Program-made: the position numbers and the translations under genes
Source of the DNA: Anisakis pegreffii
Lineage: Eukaryota; Nematoda; Chromadorea; Rhabditida; Anisakidae
Reading direction: 5' to 3'
Assembly: GCA_035041965.1 (NCBI GenBank)
Contig: JAPYMA010000958.1
Coordinates: 84,678-148,677, forward strand
Length of the DNA: 64,000 nucleotides
Shown: positions 10,731-24,501 of the stretch, piece after piece
How the letters are laid out: each line of letters opens with the position of its first letter
Numbering within the stretch: the stretch's first letter is position 1
Notes under the pieces: model-generated
Database searches by the model: none
What the model was told of the DNA's origin: nothing
The model's input: the letters and a program-made list of their open reading frames with translations, nothing else

Positions 10731-12401
10731 CAATCGCTATCAAATTGTATTACCCACCAGAATCACTATGGCAAGGGAAATGATCACTTGCGATTCATGA
10801 TCGTTGACTTTGATTGATTCTGTGTGATTGTTCGTTCCATTGTTGTTCATTATTTGAGCAAATTAATGCTTGATTCGTTTGTATTGTTATTTAAAATGTT
10901 ACGATCTGATAAAATGAGCACAAGACATTGCGCATCTGTGATTGCAGTCGGTTGAAACACGCTTCCAGTATCAGCACATTGTCGTGATTAAAATGATATT
11001 GCGTTTAGTGGACAGTACTATTCCAGTTCGCGTTCTTTCAATTAAGTTCAGTAGCAATATGAAACAATTGAAAATATTGTAAAACCGTTGACAGTATGTC
11101 ACTAAACTCAGGTGGAGATGCTTATGAGATGACGGAATGAACGCTCAAGACGAGTGCGATTTTATTCGGATATTTTCATAAATGCGGTAATGCAGTCGAA
11201 CTGGTCAATCGTGACGCTTCTGACGGTTTTCAGTGTTTCATAGAACATTTAGAACGCATTTCAAAGTGATATTTTAACTTTACTCACAAAATTACTGCAG
11301 TGGAATGTTGGAAATGGTTGTTCTTCCTATTGGATGTTAGCATGCCTTACCGTCAGATTAGCTCTAAAATCTTGATCACTTTTTTACTGGTAAACTACCA
11401 GAGTACGCAAATCAAAGCACTGGGTCACTTATTTGTCTGGCATTGCCATTTAATGACAGTTGTAATGGGCTACATCAAATGCCACGTATGCATTGCATTG
11501 CTCGTTGAACACGCACAGCATGTGGCGAACCGTTCAAATGCGCACAAATGAGTTAGAGTTTGTCAACGGAAAAGACGTCGTCGATTTTGATGGATTTGTA
11601 TCTCTCCGATCGGGTCATTCTTAGCCATCTTAGCAACTCGTTCGTCGCACTGAGCAACTGCGCAACTCTCTTTCAACGCCTTTTTACCGTTGCGATTTAT
11701 CGCGAACTAGGAATGTTTTCTTAAGTTGCCAAGTGTATTACGATCATCTTAAAACGTTATTTCATTGTGGCAGATATTTTGCGTTTATAATTCAAGTTAG
11801 GCCTAATTCTTAGCGAATTTTAATCTGAAGGTATAGCGTTTAAAGGCATTCGAAATGTAAGTGCTTTATTTTCGATACTTGCGCAGCTCTAATCATCGCA
11901 TAGATATAGGCTTTAAAAAAGGCATTTCGAATTGTTTGTTCTGGTGCTGCAGAAAGTTGAAGTCAGTAAAATTTTAGTGAAAAGATGGGTTCAACATTTA
12001 AAGGTTATCAAGAAATAACCTATCAACAACGCTTTGTGACACCTTCATCGAATTCATTAGTTGTTTTAAGCGAGACCAAAGAATGCTGTCGAGGTGCATC
12101 TCCGAGGGAATTGTGCCGTTTAGATTGCTGAAATGTTAACTGCCTAGCGTTCGATTTTCTCGATGATGTATTGGGCTGTGGAGTACATGAGCCGTAGCCT
12201 GTTATTTGTGTTGTTATTGTAACCTGATCATGATTTTGCGGAAAGTTGGGAATTAATGTGAAGCTTAAGTAAGTTTTTGCTGAAGCTTGCTAGTACTCTG
12301 TGTGAGGTGTACTCTTCAGTTGATCCTTGTTCAGGTTGACTTAACTTAGTGTTTGTGTAATGTTACGCCCAGATTTTAGCCTGACCATATCTGAGAATAA
12401 T
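10731..12401. other. Intergenic region between rpn-5 and rer-1
   Basis: No exon, RNA gene or strong repeat was recognised on either strand. An open frame at 11300-11551 has no similarity I can see and no matching splice context. A small hAT-type element follows at 12410. Confidence 0.5.
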
Positions 12402-12732
12402 ACGTAAAACAGTGGTTCTCAACCTTTCCCTTTGTATCCCCTAGAAGATTTAAAGATGTCCTCGCACCCCCTACAAAAATAGTTTAAATGTGCTTGCACG
12501 CTTCACAACATCCACTCTATTTCTCTCAGTGCCCGTAGTGTGTATAAGTGCCCACCATCAAAATACGTTGTAGCTTTTTTTAAAAGTGTACCTTGAAGTC
12601 CATCCTAGCTTACTTTTTACGCATGTATGCGTTGAAATTCGCCCTCACGTACGTTAACGTCTAAAGAACAAGATCTTATCTCCCACCCTTTGCGGGTGTA
12701 AGCATCTCCGGTTGAGAAACCCTGACGTAAAA
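12402..12732. mobile_element. Non-autonomous hAT element (MITE) with 8-bp target-site duplication
   Basis: The element spans 12410-12724 (315 bp). It starts CAGTGGTTCTCAACC and ends with the inverted counterpart GGTTGAGAAACCCTG: two mismatches over 15 bp. The 8 bases ACGTAAAA stand immediately outside both ends (12402-12409 and 12725-12732). CAG...CTG ends with an 8-bp duplication are diagnostic of hAT transposons. There is no transposase frame, so it was mobilised in trans. Confidence 0.9.
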
Positions 12733-12983
12733 GGAAGTAGGTTCAGCGAGCAGTAGCATTATATTTGAAATATATAAATGCTTGAACTGGAAATGTAGCG
12801 GCTGATATTTTAGCAAATCGTTCTTTCGTATTCGTGTAATATTTTCGCACATGTATTATTCGGCAAGTCGGTTAACGAAATTTAATTATTTCGTCATAGA
12901 AGTTGAAATGATAAGGTTTCATATTAGAGGTCAAGCACTCCAAGTCGTGCGTGCTTGTTTTGCTCGGATCTGGGTAATCTAAA

Positions 12984-15663
12984 ATGGAGGATGCAAACGA
13001 TTTGGTGGATCGGCCAAGTATTGTGTCACGCTTCTTTTCAAGTATCGGAGTGGTATGTGATTTACTCATTAGTAAATAATCCCGTTGCAGTTATTCACAT
13101 CTAATGTCGTCATTTTTACATATATTGCGCTAAATTTTCCTTGATTACTGCATGCATCACTTCCTGTTGAATCACTAGAACTTATTTGTTACACAACCTA
13201 ATGGATTGATTTCTTGTTATAGAATTATATGTTTATATTCTGTGAATTTCAATTGACTGTTCGTTCAACTCTTATTTCCGGCCTATATTTAATGCAGTAA
13301 TATTTACCTCTTGTTAAGGTTTATTGCTAATCTAGATGGTTACAGACAGGTGAACTGCGATCATTTTTGAACCTTAATTCACTTCTTAGAATAGCTCTTT
13401 TTGGAAATTCCAAAACTCAACCAGCATTTAAGTTCAATGTTTGGTCGGAAATTGTTTTGTGCTTCATTGCTTGCTGATAAATTCTGCACCGATATTTGAT
13501 AGCAGTTGATAATGAAAGATTCAAGACTTATGCCTCAGAACTGCAAGCAGTTGTTTCTTTCTTGAAATTACAACTTGGTGTAATTCTGCCTTCTGAAGTG
13601 TGAATTTCTGTTCAGTTCTGAAAAATGAATTAAATGGCACAAGATCTTGGTCGATTATCTTTCGAGATGCGCGAACGGGTTTATCACAACTTTGTCTACG
13701 TGAACAAATTTCTGAATTGAATGTTATTCATCAACGGATAGTGAAAATCTCTTAATTGTTTGCTGTTGTTAAACGACCTGAATGAGAATTCGATTTCAGA
13801 AATACCAGTATTATTTGGATTCGTTGACTCCATATGGGTCAATACGATGGGTTATTGCCATCGCCCTCATAATTCTGTTCATGTGGCGAATTATCGCCGT
13901 TGAGGTAGGTTATTTTTACGATTTTTCAAGTTGTACTTCACTTTTCTTTGCCAGTCGTGAAGATATGCAAAACTATTCTCAATAAATGTGACGTTATTTA
14001 TTCATCGAATTTTTTTAGATAGTGTCTCTAAATAAGCAATATTAGTGCCAAGCATTCATTTCTAAAGGTTTTTGAGATGTTACTAGCGGTTGAATTTTGA
14101 TAGACATGCTACAGTGATGTACCCGTTAAGCAGTTGAAAGTAAATATGAAACATCAACAGTTTCTTATCAGTGCGTATTGTAAATGCTGTCTTTTTAGTT
14201 ATTCGTTTCAGTATAAACCTTTTCTTCATTTATATGACATTAGATCCCAAAATTTCTCACGGTTTCAGTCGTTCAGTGCATTCGATTCATCATTTTATTC
14301 TTTTTTTCCAATTTCATATCACTGTATGAACATATTAAGGGTTTCTATATCGTCACTTATGCCCTTGGAATATATTATTTGAATCTGTTTCTGGCTTTCC
14401 TAACGCCAAAAATGGATCCCGCACTTGATTTCGACAATGAAGGTTTGTTGTTTCTGTCGACATGTGAAATTTCACCCTTATTTGAATGCAGTGCAGATGG
14501 TTGTTGCAGTTTTGAAGTCTTTGAAGATTTGAATTTTGCACTGATTATTGTGTGACAATGTTCGATTATTGTGTCAGTGTTCGATTCGAAATCTGAAAAT
14601 GATTGATACAGTAATGTGCAGTTATGGATTGTGACTTCCTCTTGTTGATCGTTATTCACCTGATTTCAATAATCCATCCTATACTGGAAATTCCAACTGA
14701 TTTTCAATTTCAAAGGTTGGTTTATCATTTAATTCTTTTAAGATGACGAGGGACCAACACTTCCATCGAAGGGTAATGAAGAATTTCGACCTTTTATGCG
14801 ACGCCTCCCTGAGTTTAAGTTCTGGTATGTTTTTTCATTTCAGTATTTCCTTACTTTTCTTGATTGTTCTTTAGTTTTTTCCTTACTTTCTTAGTTTTTT
14901 GAATGATTGCATGATTAGTGAAAAGAAGTGATGTGATATCGAATGTAAATTTTTAGGTACTCTACTGTAAAAGCGACACTGATAGCATTTACATGCACGT
15001 TCTTTGAAGTTTTCAACGTTCCAGTATTTTGGCCTATTCTTGTGATGTATTTCATCATTTTGACGTGCCTCACAATGAAACGTCAGATTATGGTAAACAA
15101 ACTATTAATCGAATTTGTTGTTGATGTTTCAATGTGAATCTATTCAATCAATTGAATGTTGTGATTTGGTGGTTATCGCATTAATGTAAAGTAGTTTTTT
15201 TGTACAGCAGCTGATTTTAGTGTGGTGTGGGCACAGAAAAAGTCGGGGACCCCGAAAATGTCGTCGGCTCGAAAAAAGTCGGGAACGGGGCCTCCGAAAT
15301 TCACCGGTCCCGTACCACTCTAGCTGATTGTATTAATTAACTTAGATGCATGGGAGACTAGTTGATAAAATCAATCAGTATGCATTGAATGATATCACTT
15401 ATGGTGAGACTGGTTCCACTTTTTGTGGTTTTGAAACACAATTGAACTTTATGCGTTTCGAGTTGAACCAAAATCTCTGTTGCGCAGTTTTTTATTTCAT
15501 TTGAAATTGAAACCGATTTCTTACGATTCATTGATATGGAATGCTTAATCAGATGAAAACAATTTTTTTTCAGCATATGATCAAGTATCGTTATATTCCG
15601 TTTACAACTGGCAAACCGCGAATGAAGGGCAAAGAGGATTCAGGCATTGTGATTCAAGGCTAG
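12984..15663 (+). CDS. rer-1: RER1, Golgi-to-ER retrieval receptor
   Basis: Small multispanning membrane protein of the early Golgi that returns ER membrane proteins by COPI traffic. Six exons: 12984-13052, 13800-13904, 14340-14442, 14743-14824, 14957-15092 and 15574-15663. They join in phase to 194 residues, against 196 in human. Conserved stretches: [19 protein letters not shown] (first membrane segment), [73 protein letters not shown], then TMKRQI and [11 protein letters not shown] near the C terminus. The start is the first ATG of the exon and gives an N terminus like other family members (RPSIVSRFF). Intron 5 carries a small G+C-rich transposon-like insertion. All splice sites are GT-AG. 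Identification is essentially certain. Confidence 0.96.
15210..15330. mobile_element. 105-bp hAT-like MITE in the last intron of rer-1
   Basis: The element spans 15218-15322. Its ends are TAGTGTGGT and ACCACTCTA, inverted with one mismatch. The flanking octamers are GCTGATTT (15210-15217) and GCTGATTG (15323-15330), a 7-of-8 target-site duplication. The inside is strikingly G+C-rich, with repeated AAAGTCGGG-type words, unlike the A+T-rich intron around it. Confidence 0.75.
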
Positions 15664-18600
15664 TTCCAGCCTAACATCTCAATGTCCTAAAATCTTCTCT
15701 ATTTCCTTTGTCTCTCTCTTCCACTTTTTCTCTATTTCTGAGGTAATCCTGATCCGTTCACGAATTTCATCTCATCGTACACTATTCGGTGTTCCTTGTT
15801 CGAATGCTTATTACCTAATGTTTGTCTATTGCACCACACTCTATCCGCTGATATTATTGTTTAGGGTGTAGTTGGTGTTGATATTCAATGCTATTCTTAT
15901 TACTTCTTCCAATTGGTTTATAAGGCAGTCAGTCAAAATTACGTTCTTTCATTGAGCAATTGAATTGATCGCATATTTTACCAATTTCAGTTATCAGATT
16001 TACCGTGCGCAGCATTGTTCTATTGTATTCGTTTGAACTGTAGTGTCGTTCAGATTGAATTGATTTCATCTTAATCAGTATTTAGTGAAGCAGGAATCGA
16101 TTAAAGTATGCGAATTGATTGAACTCTTGTGCGTCTCTCATTTTGCTCATCGTTTTCTTCTTTCTATTTGCTTCAGATTCATAACATGTCATTTATCCTT
16201 TCTTATACACTTACCATTTTTATTTCATCGTTCGAGTTTTTAGTCGTTATTGTTTCGGATTTTTAAATTGATCTTCTGAATTGTGATGTTTGGTTTGATA
16301 TCCTTTCGTAATATGTCTATTATAACAGTTCAACAAAACACAACCTATTGTAGTAAGATGAAGTTATCAATCATCGTCATCATTTGATTATTATGAAAAT
16401 GGATTGATTCCGTTCTCATCCATCAATCGAAAGTTTTGTTGGTGCTCAAACTGTTGCAAATTTATTTTGATAAAGAGGTGAATTAGAATAGAATAGTGTG
16501 TTAGAATTAGTTTGATATAAGATAAAACAATTTGTGAAAGTTTGAAATAATTTTGGTTATTTTCGAATGATAGTTGTTATTCGTACTTCAGTAGCTCAGA
16601 GTTATTTGTGTGAATTTATGCGCAAATGATTTGTTCAGAATAAGAAAATTTGTTTGATGAAATTAGCGAAACTTTTGGGTGATGATGGGTATTTGATAGC
16701 GGGAGTGTACCAAATTAAGATAATTATATGAGTGCTAATTCGGTGATCTAGTTTACAGTTTCAGCTGATACAGTGTGATACTACGATGGTCTATGGCACT
16801 GTACGATTTGTTTCATCACTAACAAAACCTTCGCTCACCATCCTCCCTCTTCACTTCACACCATAGGGTTGGTTATTATTGCGGTGTTATCATATGAGGT
16901 TCAGCAAGATGGTTGGTGCCTCATCTTACTATCATCCCTTTTTATATTGTTTCTTTTCATCGCTCTATTGAAGCTGCAATTTTATGCACATTACGAAAGC
17001 GCTTCTCATGATTTTTTTTTTTCGAAATAGAGGCAAGTTATTGAGGTACGATTCTATCGAAAAAAATTCCTTGAACGTCATCATTTATTTATCCTAATGC
17101 TTACCTTTGCACAGGTGAATCGAAAGTTACAGTGTTTATTTTTGTGCCCGTAGTTCACTCTACTTATCAGTATCATCATTATGTTTATTGCCGATATAAC
17201 GATGCAAAACTGACTATGAACTCCGCTTCATAACAAGCTCTCTCGAAGTTATTTATAAATAGAAACACGTATATATTCGAAATATGTGTTAACGTTTTTG
17301 TCTCAATCATTCTGTTGATGTTCATTATCACTGTTCTAAAAGATGTCTTGTCTTTAAAAAAAAACGAAAAATTCATCTCATTGAAGCATGAAGAATTGGA
17401 AATTATCATATCAATTGTTCGATGCTTTTTAATCGAACCCATTTTGGATCACGCTACGAACTCAGTGCTAATTTACTGTGATATGGTTGAATATGATTTT
17501 TTATAATGGCATAGTAATATTTTGCATCATTTGAGAGAAATTGGAAGAGAAGTAGAGGTGCATAAAAGCAGTGATTCATTTATTTATTCACATCAAAACC
17601 GGGGAGTTTTATCTTTATGAAGTATTATGAAGCCTTTCTCAGTTGCTGAGGAAAGAAGTAGGAGTGTTGAATTAATGATTGTCAGTGCGTTTGGAAACAA
17701 AAGAAATGAAATATAATTGAACTTATAACTGCTGAGAGGAAAGAATTTGAGTCGTAAAAAGATTACTCCTAGAAATAAATAAATATGGATGATGGTCAAT
17801 GAGATGAAAAGATGATTCAATGTCCGATGTTGGATGTATGCGTGTATGTCGGTATTATGTATTGAAATACACACTAAATGTTCGGTCAAATGATTTGTAT
17901 TTTTTGTTATTTCAACTTTAAGTGATAGGCGAAATTCAGCGTCGAATAGTCAATCTACAACGTTCCATCAGTGACACAGTTCTGGTTTTTAAATGAACAA
18001 GAGAAGCTGCTAATTTTGATCGTCTAAATTTGCTGCCCATTGCATTCATTCATCTCACACGCATTCTGAATTATCTTTCACAGTTCTATCGAATAAGCGA
18101 ATAATGAAATTAGTTAGCAGATTTGATAAAAGACTTTCTGAATGTTTCATAGTTATATCCGCTGTATAACAACAACATCATTTCGTTTCGTTTTAAATAT
18201 TCTAATGTATTTCCTATTGTAACGACAACAGTTGGGTGGGAAAAAGAATATCTAGATGCTTTTGAGTTAACTGTAAAGGATCGGTAATTTATTTCGACGA
18301 TTTTTATCGCATATTAGCGATTGATTACGAATTGTTTATTTATAATTATTCGTTCGTTTGCAGTTTGTTTTTTATGTGGTGTAATTGTGATGAATAGATT
18401 CCCTCTTTATAATACGTCGTCTCGTTTCGAAATATTCATCTTGGTATTGTTATTCGACTGTCGAATCGATCGCTCTATGGTCATCTCATCTCATTATCGT
18501 ACACTTTAAGAAATTATTCGATATGTTCTGAATATGGCGTTAACTATTATTGTTGTTGTTATGTGATTAATGCGTATGCATTCGTAAATTAATAGAGAAG

Positions 18601-19122
18601 AAAAGAAAAGGTTTCAAATTCATCCTTGTTAATGATATTTGATGATGTAACAATAAATTGTTTTTTTCATATGTTTTAATTTTAAGTTGTTTGTAATGCG
18701 TTTCGCTGATAACGAACTGAATAATTCTTGTCAGCTTTCGCTTCAGTATATCATCTTTGATTTTATATAAGGGTTTGCTTTTTTGTGTATCCTGCTTACT
18801 TTTTCTATAGGTTTACCTCCATCTTTTGGAACAGTTATAATTTCTTTGAAAAGGATTCATCCATTCCATCAATGAACTGTTACGTTCTTTTTTTTCCGTC
18901 GCTCAAAAAACTTTTAGTGCATGGGAGAAATGATAAGTGAATGTGACTTGAGGTTTTCATGCATTGCATGCCTGTACAGAGACCAGAATGGTGATTTATG
19001 CAAATTCACTGCTCAGAAATACATTATGTTAATCCTCCAACTCTGAGTATTATTGATGCGATTGTAGGTGAAGATATTGAAATTGAATACTTGAATAATC
19101 ATCAGGTGAGAGACGAATAGTT
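15664..19122. other. Intergenic region between rer-1 and eif-3.L
   Basis: A+T-rich. It should hold the rer-1 3' untranslated region and the promoter and 5' untranslated region of the eIF3 gene. Several open frames of 60 to 100 codons exist on both strands but show no domain or splice support. No repeat or RNA gene was recognised. Confidence 0.5.
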
Positions 19123-22100
19123 ATGATTAGAACGGATTCTTTCGAAGGCGCACATACCGGTGATCCTGAACGGGATTTAGCCTACGAACGAGAACAGAAA
19201 AGACGAGGTGAAGTGTTTTCAATTGATTGTTCGTTGCATTAAGCCATTATTTTTTGTGGTGCTATTCATGGTAAGAATGGATCGGATTTGACACCTTCGA
19301 TTTGGTGCCCGACGAGTTAAAGACAATCTTACTATAACAAAAATGGTTGATGCAAAAACTGCGATTCAGCAGTAATATTTATGAAAATCAATTGACCGCC
19401 ATTCAACTCTCTAAAAACAAGCCAAGCAATAAGTGGGCTTACGTAATGAAGAAAATGCATCTGTAGTAAGTAACAATCATCGTAAAGCAAAATTAAAATC
19501 CGATGGAATCCTAATATTACGATTTTTGTGATTGTTTGTAGTTTGCATTTGATGTTCGGGAACCATTAAGGCTAATTGTTTAATTTTATTGAGAAGTGAG
19601 AAATTAATGAACATATTCGAATGGAAAAGAAAGTGATTGATGACTGACTGATTGATGCATGCAGGTGACAGCTTCGGTGAAGAAGGAGTTCCGGATGATG
19701 TTGTGCAGTATTTGGTCTACTTCAAGCGTATGGTTGATGAAGAGAATGTCGCTGAAATCCATAGTCTTTATGAACATGGATTTCCCGATTTGACAGAGCG
19801 CTTCTTTCAACAGAAGTTATGGCCCAGTGAAGAATCAGTCGAAACTATAGTTGGTCCAGGTGAATCGAATCGGTTTTGTTGATAGCGATAGTAATAGTGC
19901 ATTAATGATGGATCATCATTGTAATTGGTGATCATGTGCCAAATGAGTGATTCAGTTCATTGATTATCTCTTTGACCATTTCGATGGCATTATGCATTGG
20001 AATTGTTCATAACGATATTTTTAGATAGTCGTATATTTATGATCTTATACAAGGAACTGTACTTTCGGCATGTTTATACTCGAATGCAGCGAGGTCCGTC
20101 CCTTTCACATCGCTATGACTCATATTGCAATTATCAAGTACATGTTTATCTTGGTTGTTTCGTGCTAATTTTATTCTTTTCTGTCAAATTATTTCGTGAC
20201 AAAGCCCTTTGAGCATTGCTTTTTAAATAGCAATACCTTACATTGGTGATCTTAAAACATTTCGGTTATAAGACTTTTTGAATTTGTTTCACATGATAAT
20301 CATCCGTTGATTATGGAAATGAAATTTGAAGTGTAAAAGTGAAATTATTTATGTATTTATTCGTCGCTTCATTTCACTGTATTCATTTAACGTTATGAAA
20401 CCAAATTTCTGTGGTGTTTTTTGCAAAACGGTGCGCTAACTAAACAGCATTGTGACGAGTTGTTAAAGAAGACTGCAAATCTGCGTATGATTCCAAACCA
20501 ATAGGAGAAGAGACCGTACATGCCGTGAGATAAGCTTCAGCCTAATTCTGAGGTCAGCGCTGATATTGCCGTCTGAGCCGATTTGGTTTCTGTTGACAAT
20601 TCCTCAATAATACTATCGGCAGTTGTCGCCACTACAGTATTAATTCCAGGAACTTTTCTGCGAGATTCTCACACAATTGGATCATCCGCTTTCGTTGCAG
20701 TTACCGAATATCTGGCTTTGGGATATCATTGATGAGTTTGTGTACCAAGTGAGTAGTTTCGATTGATTTTTTGATATTTCAGCATTGATGAATATTTGTT
20801 CGACATCGTTCTTATAAATTACCAATAATCAACGTGATTCCAAGGCATTTCTCTCTCATTTGTTTTCGTTTATAATGATTTTTTCAATGTTTTCAATTTA
20901 TGAAATGAACTGATGCGATTATGTGGGACATTCAGACGTCTGAAACGTTGATCAATAGTTCATTACCTCTGATCATTTAAACACACATCATTCATCATCC
21001 ACGCATATATCTTGATTATTCACAAGCCTTGTTTCAGTTCCAAGCATTCTGTCTGTACAAAGCGAATCCGAGTAAGAGAAGTCCTGAAGAATACGACGAT
21101 TTGTATACGATCGAACAAAATCAAAGTGTAAGGTTTTTTTTCAATTTCTTTAATTGAATAATCTATTATGAATATATTAAGAGTTCTGTGAAGGATGTCA
21201 TCATCATATCTATCTCAGTTTTTGCAACATTATTCATTGTTGCGTGTTTAAACCCTATGCTTAATATGTGCTTCAATTAAATCCATTTGATACTGATTTG
21301 TGTTTGTATCATTGGTTGTTATTTTGTGATTCTTTTCGCAAAACAATTGTCACTCTCTTTTTTTTCTTTTCTCGTTTTATTTCATTGTGTCCATGTTGTT
21401 ATAATTGTTTGATGCAGCAGCTGTGCTTCCGTTCCGTTTTGAATTCTTTCGTTGCTTTTGATCTTAGTTATTTTAGGCTTGGAATATTTATCCAGTTTTG
21501 AATATTCTTTATTCGCTGCTGTCGAAGTCACAGATTGATGCTCAGCTGATGGCGATACGTGAAGGAAGTATCGTTTTTTTCCCTTCAGATTTATTTGCGT
21601 GATCATTATTATGATAATAATTTCAAACTGATTCATTTGTTCGTTCAAAAAAAATTTCATTCTTTCTTATTGATATATATTTTTCACTTATTAACTCGAA
21701 TTCGAGCGAACTCTGCTGTCGTGAACAGTTCATTTTCAATTGTGTAATCGGTCTGAATAGAAAAACACTTCCATAATATCGTCGTGGATTTGATCATTTA
21801 TTTTTCGGTCTTATAGGAAACCCAGATGATGTTGCTGATGAGTTTGGCCGATCGGCGCTCTATTTCAAACTTGGCTATTTCTCACTAATTGGCCTTTTAC
21901 GAACTCACGTTTTGTTAGGCGATTATCATCAAGCGCTGAAAACGGTCGAAAATTTGGAATTAGATCCAAAGGTTGAAATTGGTTCATTTCAAAATTCGTT
22001 CAGTGATTATTTATTCGCTACACTTCGATATTAGCACTGAATAATCGACCTGAAACGATCTATAACCGCTCATTGATTAAAAACTTGCACATTGTTTAAG

Positions 22101-24421
22101 GGTCTTTACAATACGGTCCCGTCTTGTCTTGTTACGCTGCATTATTTCGTCGGTTTTTCACATATGATGATGCGCAATTACGGTGAAGCAACGAAGATTT
22201 TTGTCAATTGTCTGCTCTATATCCAACGCACAAAAAATCTACAACAACAACATCAACAACAGAAAAAAAATTTTCAGTACGATGTGGTTAGTGATGTATA
22301 GCTGTTAATAGTAGTGTGTTGATATTCGTCGATGTTCATTTCTCAAAACATATTCACGACGTATCCAAAGCGTATGATTCCGAAATCACCAGTTCATTCC
22401 TGATGAAACATTCAGCGAGCCAACCGTTCAAGATACTCCATTAATCAGACATTATTTTCTGTCGCGATGGTAGTTGATCGTTAATACTTGAAGATTGGCA
22501 AAACGAACGATCAACTGTATCATCTGTTAGCGATCTGCTTAACGTTACAACCACAACGGATTGACGATTCAATCCAGTCACAACTTTTAGAAAAAAATGG
22601 TGATCGTATGAATCGTATGAGTAATGGGTTCGTTTAGTTTTGTTCCATTGGACATTTCAAATTATTATTCTTATCAGTATTTTCGTTGCACATTAATGAA
22701 TTAATTTATTATGTTGTGTTGATAATCTCAATTAATTATCAGAAGTTCATCGTTTTTTTTCCTTGCTATGATTTAAACAGAGAACTGTCTCAGTGAATAT
22801 CTCAGGCACTACAAAATATGCACAGACTTGTTCAGTTTTACGTTCTTTCTTCATATACCTTTAGTCAGATAATATTCAGTGATATTGACGAGTTCCGGAT
22901 GGCATTTCAACAAGGATGTCCGAAGTTTCTCTCTCCAACGACTGTCGTTTATGAAGGAATTAATCAAGCTAAGGTTGATAATCAAGCTCCTCTTTGTCTT
23001 TTCTCATTTTTGCGATTCACTTTGTTGCTCATCATTCAATCGTTCCATTATTAATTGATACCTATACATCATCTCAATACCTCGTCAGGAACCGCTCGTT
23101 CGACAGTGCAACGCATTTCTTGAAGGTATTGAGTCTCAAATCATGTTACCGATCTTGCGTGGCTATTTGAAGCTCTATACAACGCTTCCGACCAAGAAAC
23201 TAGCCAGCTTCATGGATGTTCCAGGTATGTATCATTATCGACACATAGTATTCATCGATAGCAGTCGTTCGAGACCGGTGAACATCATCATCTGTTCCAA
23301 CATTCACAATCAGCACTTTTTTCACTGGATGTGATGCATTTTTATAAACTCAGTTTCACAGTGCACTTGTTCATTCATTAAATCTGAGATGTGAGACAAT
23401 GTCTCGCACTCAGCTAATATTCATGAATGATTTCGGTAGTATTCACTGGAGTGCATTTCACTCCAGTAAATACTACCGAAAACATCTTTTTGAGAATCTG
23501 CTTTAAAAATTTTGAACATATTCTCCGTCGTTATACTTTTTACTTTGTCTCAAAAGTTTGTTAGTAAAGATAAACAAAATTCAGAATGTGATTACGACTC
23601 GTTTATTGGAAAATTATTAACGTTCAAGATGATTGTAACTGAATTGGGCAAAGAATTCAACGAGCACAGTAGTGATCTTGACGATTCAACTACAGATCTA
23701 GACTTTTACGTTGACAAGGTTCGTGTTCCATTACGGTTATGTCTCTTCGATATAATTATGTTCCTGTTCTTAATCATGTATTCAGTCAAAATCACTCGTT
23801 TCACTGCAGTGTTTTCTATGCTTTTTGGTTAGTTCGCAAACAGAGAAGAATGCATATTAATGCTTGAGTAGGTGATGTTATCACTAGCTCTCAATTTGGA
23901 AGTAGATTTTATGCAATAGTTCATTCATAGATACTTTTGGCGTTTTTCCGCCCACTTTGGGATGCACCGTTCACTGATTTCGAACAGTTTCTAGTTTAAA
24001 CTACGTGTTCAAGTATTTTCACTGTTACCGCTTAAGGTCAAACACTTGTTCCCATTTCTTTTGCCTTTATTAGTAATTCATTCAACTAAACCGAAAGTTT
24101 GCCTTTTTAATGTGAATTACATGCGTAAACATGTATGTGAATATGGTCGCAGTATTTGCAACAATTTGAAAAGATATCGTTTGTAGGATATGATCATAAT
24201 TGCCGATACGAAGGTGGCTCGTCGCATTGGAGAGTATTTCGTTAAACATATTCAAAAGTTGAAAGATGTCAGTTTGAATCTTCGGAAGTATCACTCTTTC
24301 AATTTTTTTTTCAGTTTTCATGTTAGTTTTGAATGTATCGTATTTTTTAATGATCGGTCGTCATTTTCAGGTGAATGCAAAACTCAATAAAATGCCGTCT
24401 TTAGCAGTTACGTCCACTTAG
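19123..24421 (+). CDS. eif-3.L: Translation initiation factor eIF3 subunit L
   Basis: PCI-domain subunit of eIF3, which binds the 40S ribosome and promotes initiator complex and mRNA recruitment. Exons found: 19123-19207, 19665-19859, 20025-20137, 20701-20748, 21038-21127, 21477-21567, 21817-21971, 22101-22286, 22494-22627, 22880-22973, 23089-23224, 23585-23718, 24187-24267 and 24371-24421. Junction phases agree, and together they give about 530 residues against 564 in human. Signature matches: [14 protein letters not shown] at the N terminus, [97 protein letters not shown] and [14 protein letters not shown]. One short exon of about 15 codons between 20138 and 20700 is expected but was not located. 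A Gln-rich insertion (QQQHQQQ) sits after YIQRTKN. The ATG at 19123 gives the conserved N terminus. Confidence 0.95.
23431..23481. repeat. Near-perfect hairpin in an eif-3.L intron
   Basis: Two 23-nt arms (TTTCGGTAGTATTCACTGGAGTG and its inverted partner ending at 23481) pair at 22 of 23 positions around a loop of about 5 nt. It lies in the intron 23225-23584. It could be a tiny foldback element or a structured intron RNA. Confidence 0.85.
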
Positions 24422-24495
24422 GAGAGGTGTGCTGAAAGTGAATGGAAATGTGGTGAAAATGAACGAATTGCCGAAAGGAATGAATGATTTTGTTG

Positions 24496-24501
24496 AATAA
24501 A
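24496..24501 (+). terminator. AATAAA polyadenylation signal after eif-3.L
   Basis: A canonical AATAAA lies 75 nt after the stop codon of the eIF3 subunit L gene. A second copy occurs near 24541. Confidence 0.55.

Noticed and set aside
10731..12401. Search for an operon partner or RNA gene between rpn-5 and rer-1
   Set aside because: Gaps of over 2 kb between same-strand genes and no recognisable RNA gene; an operon is not supported.
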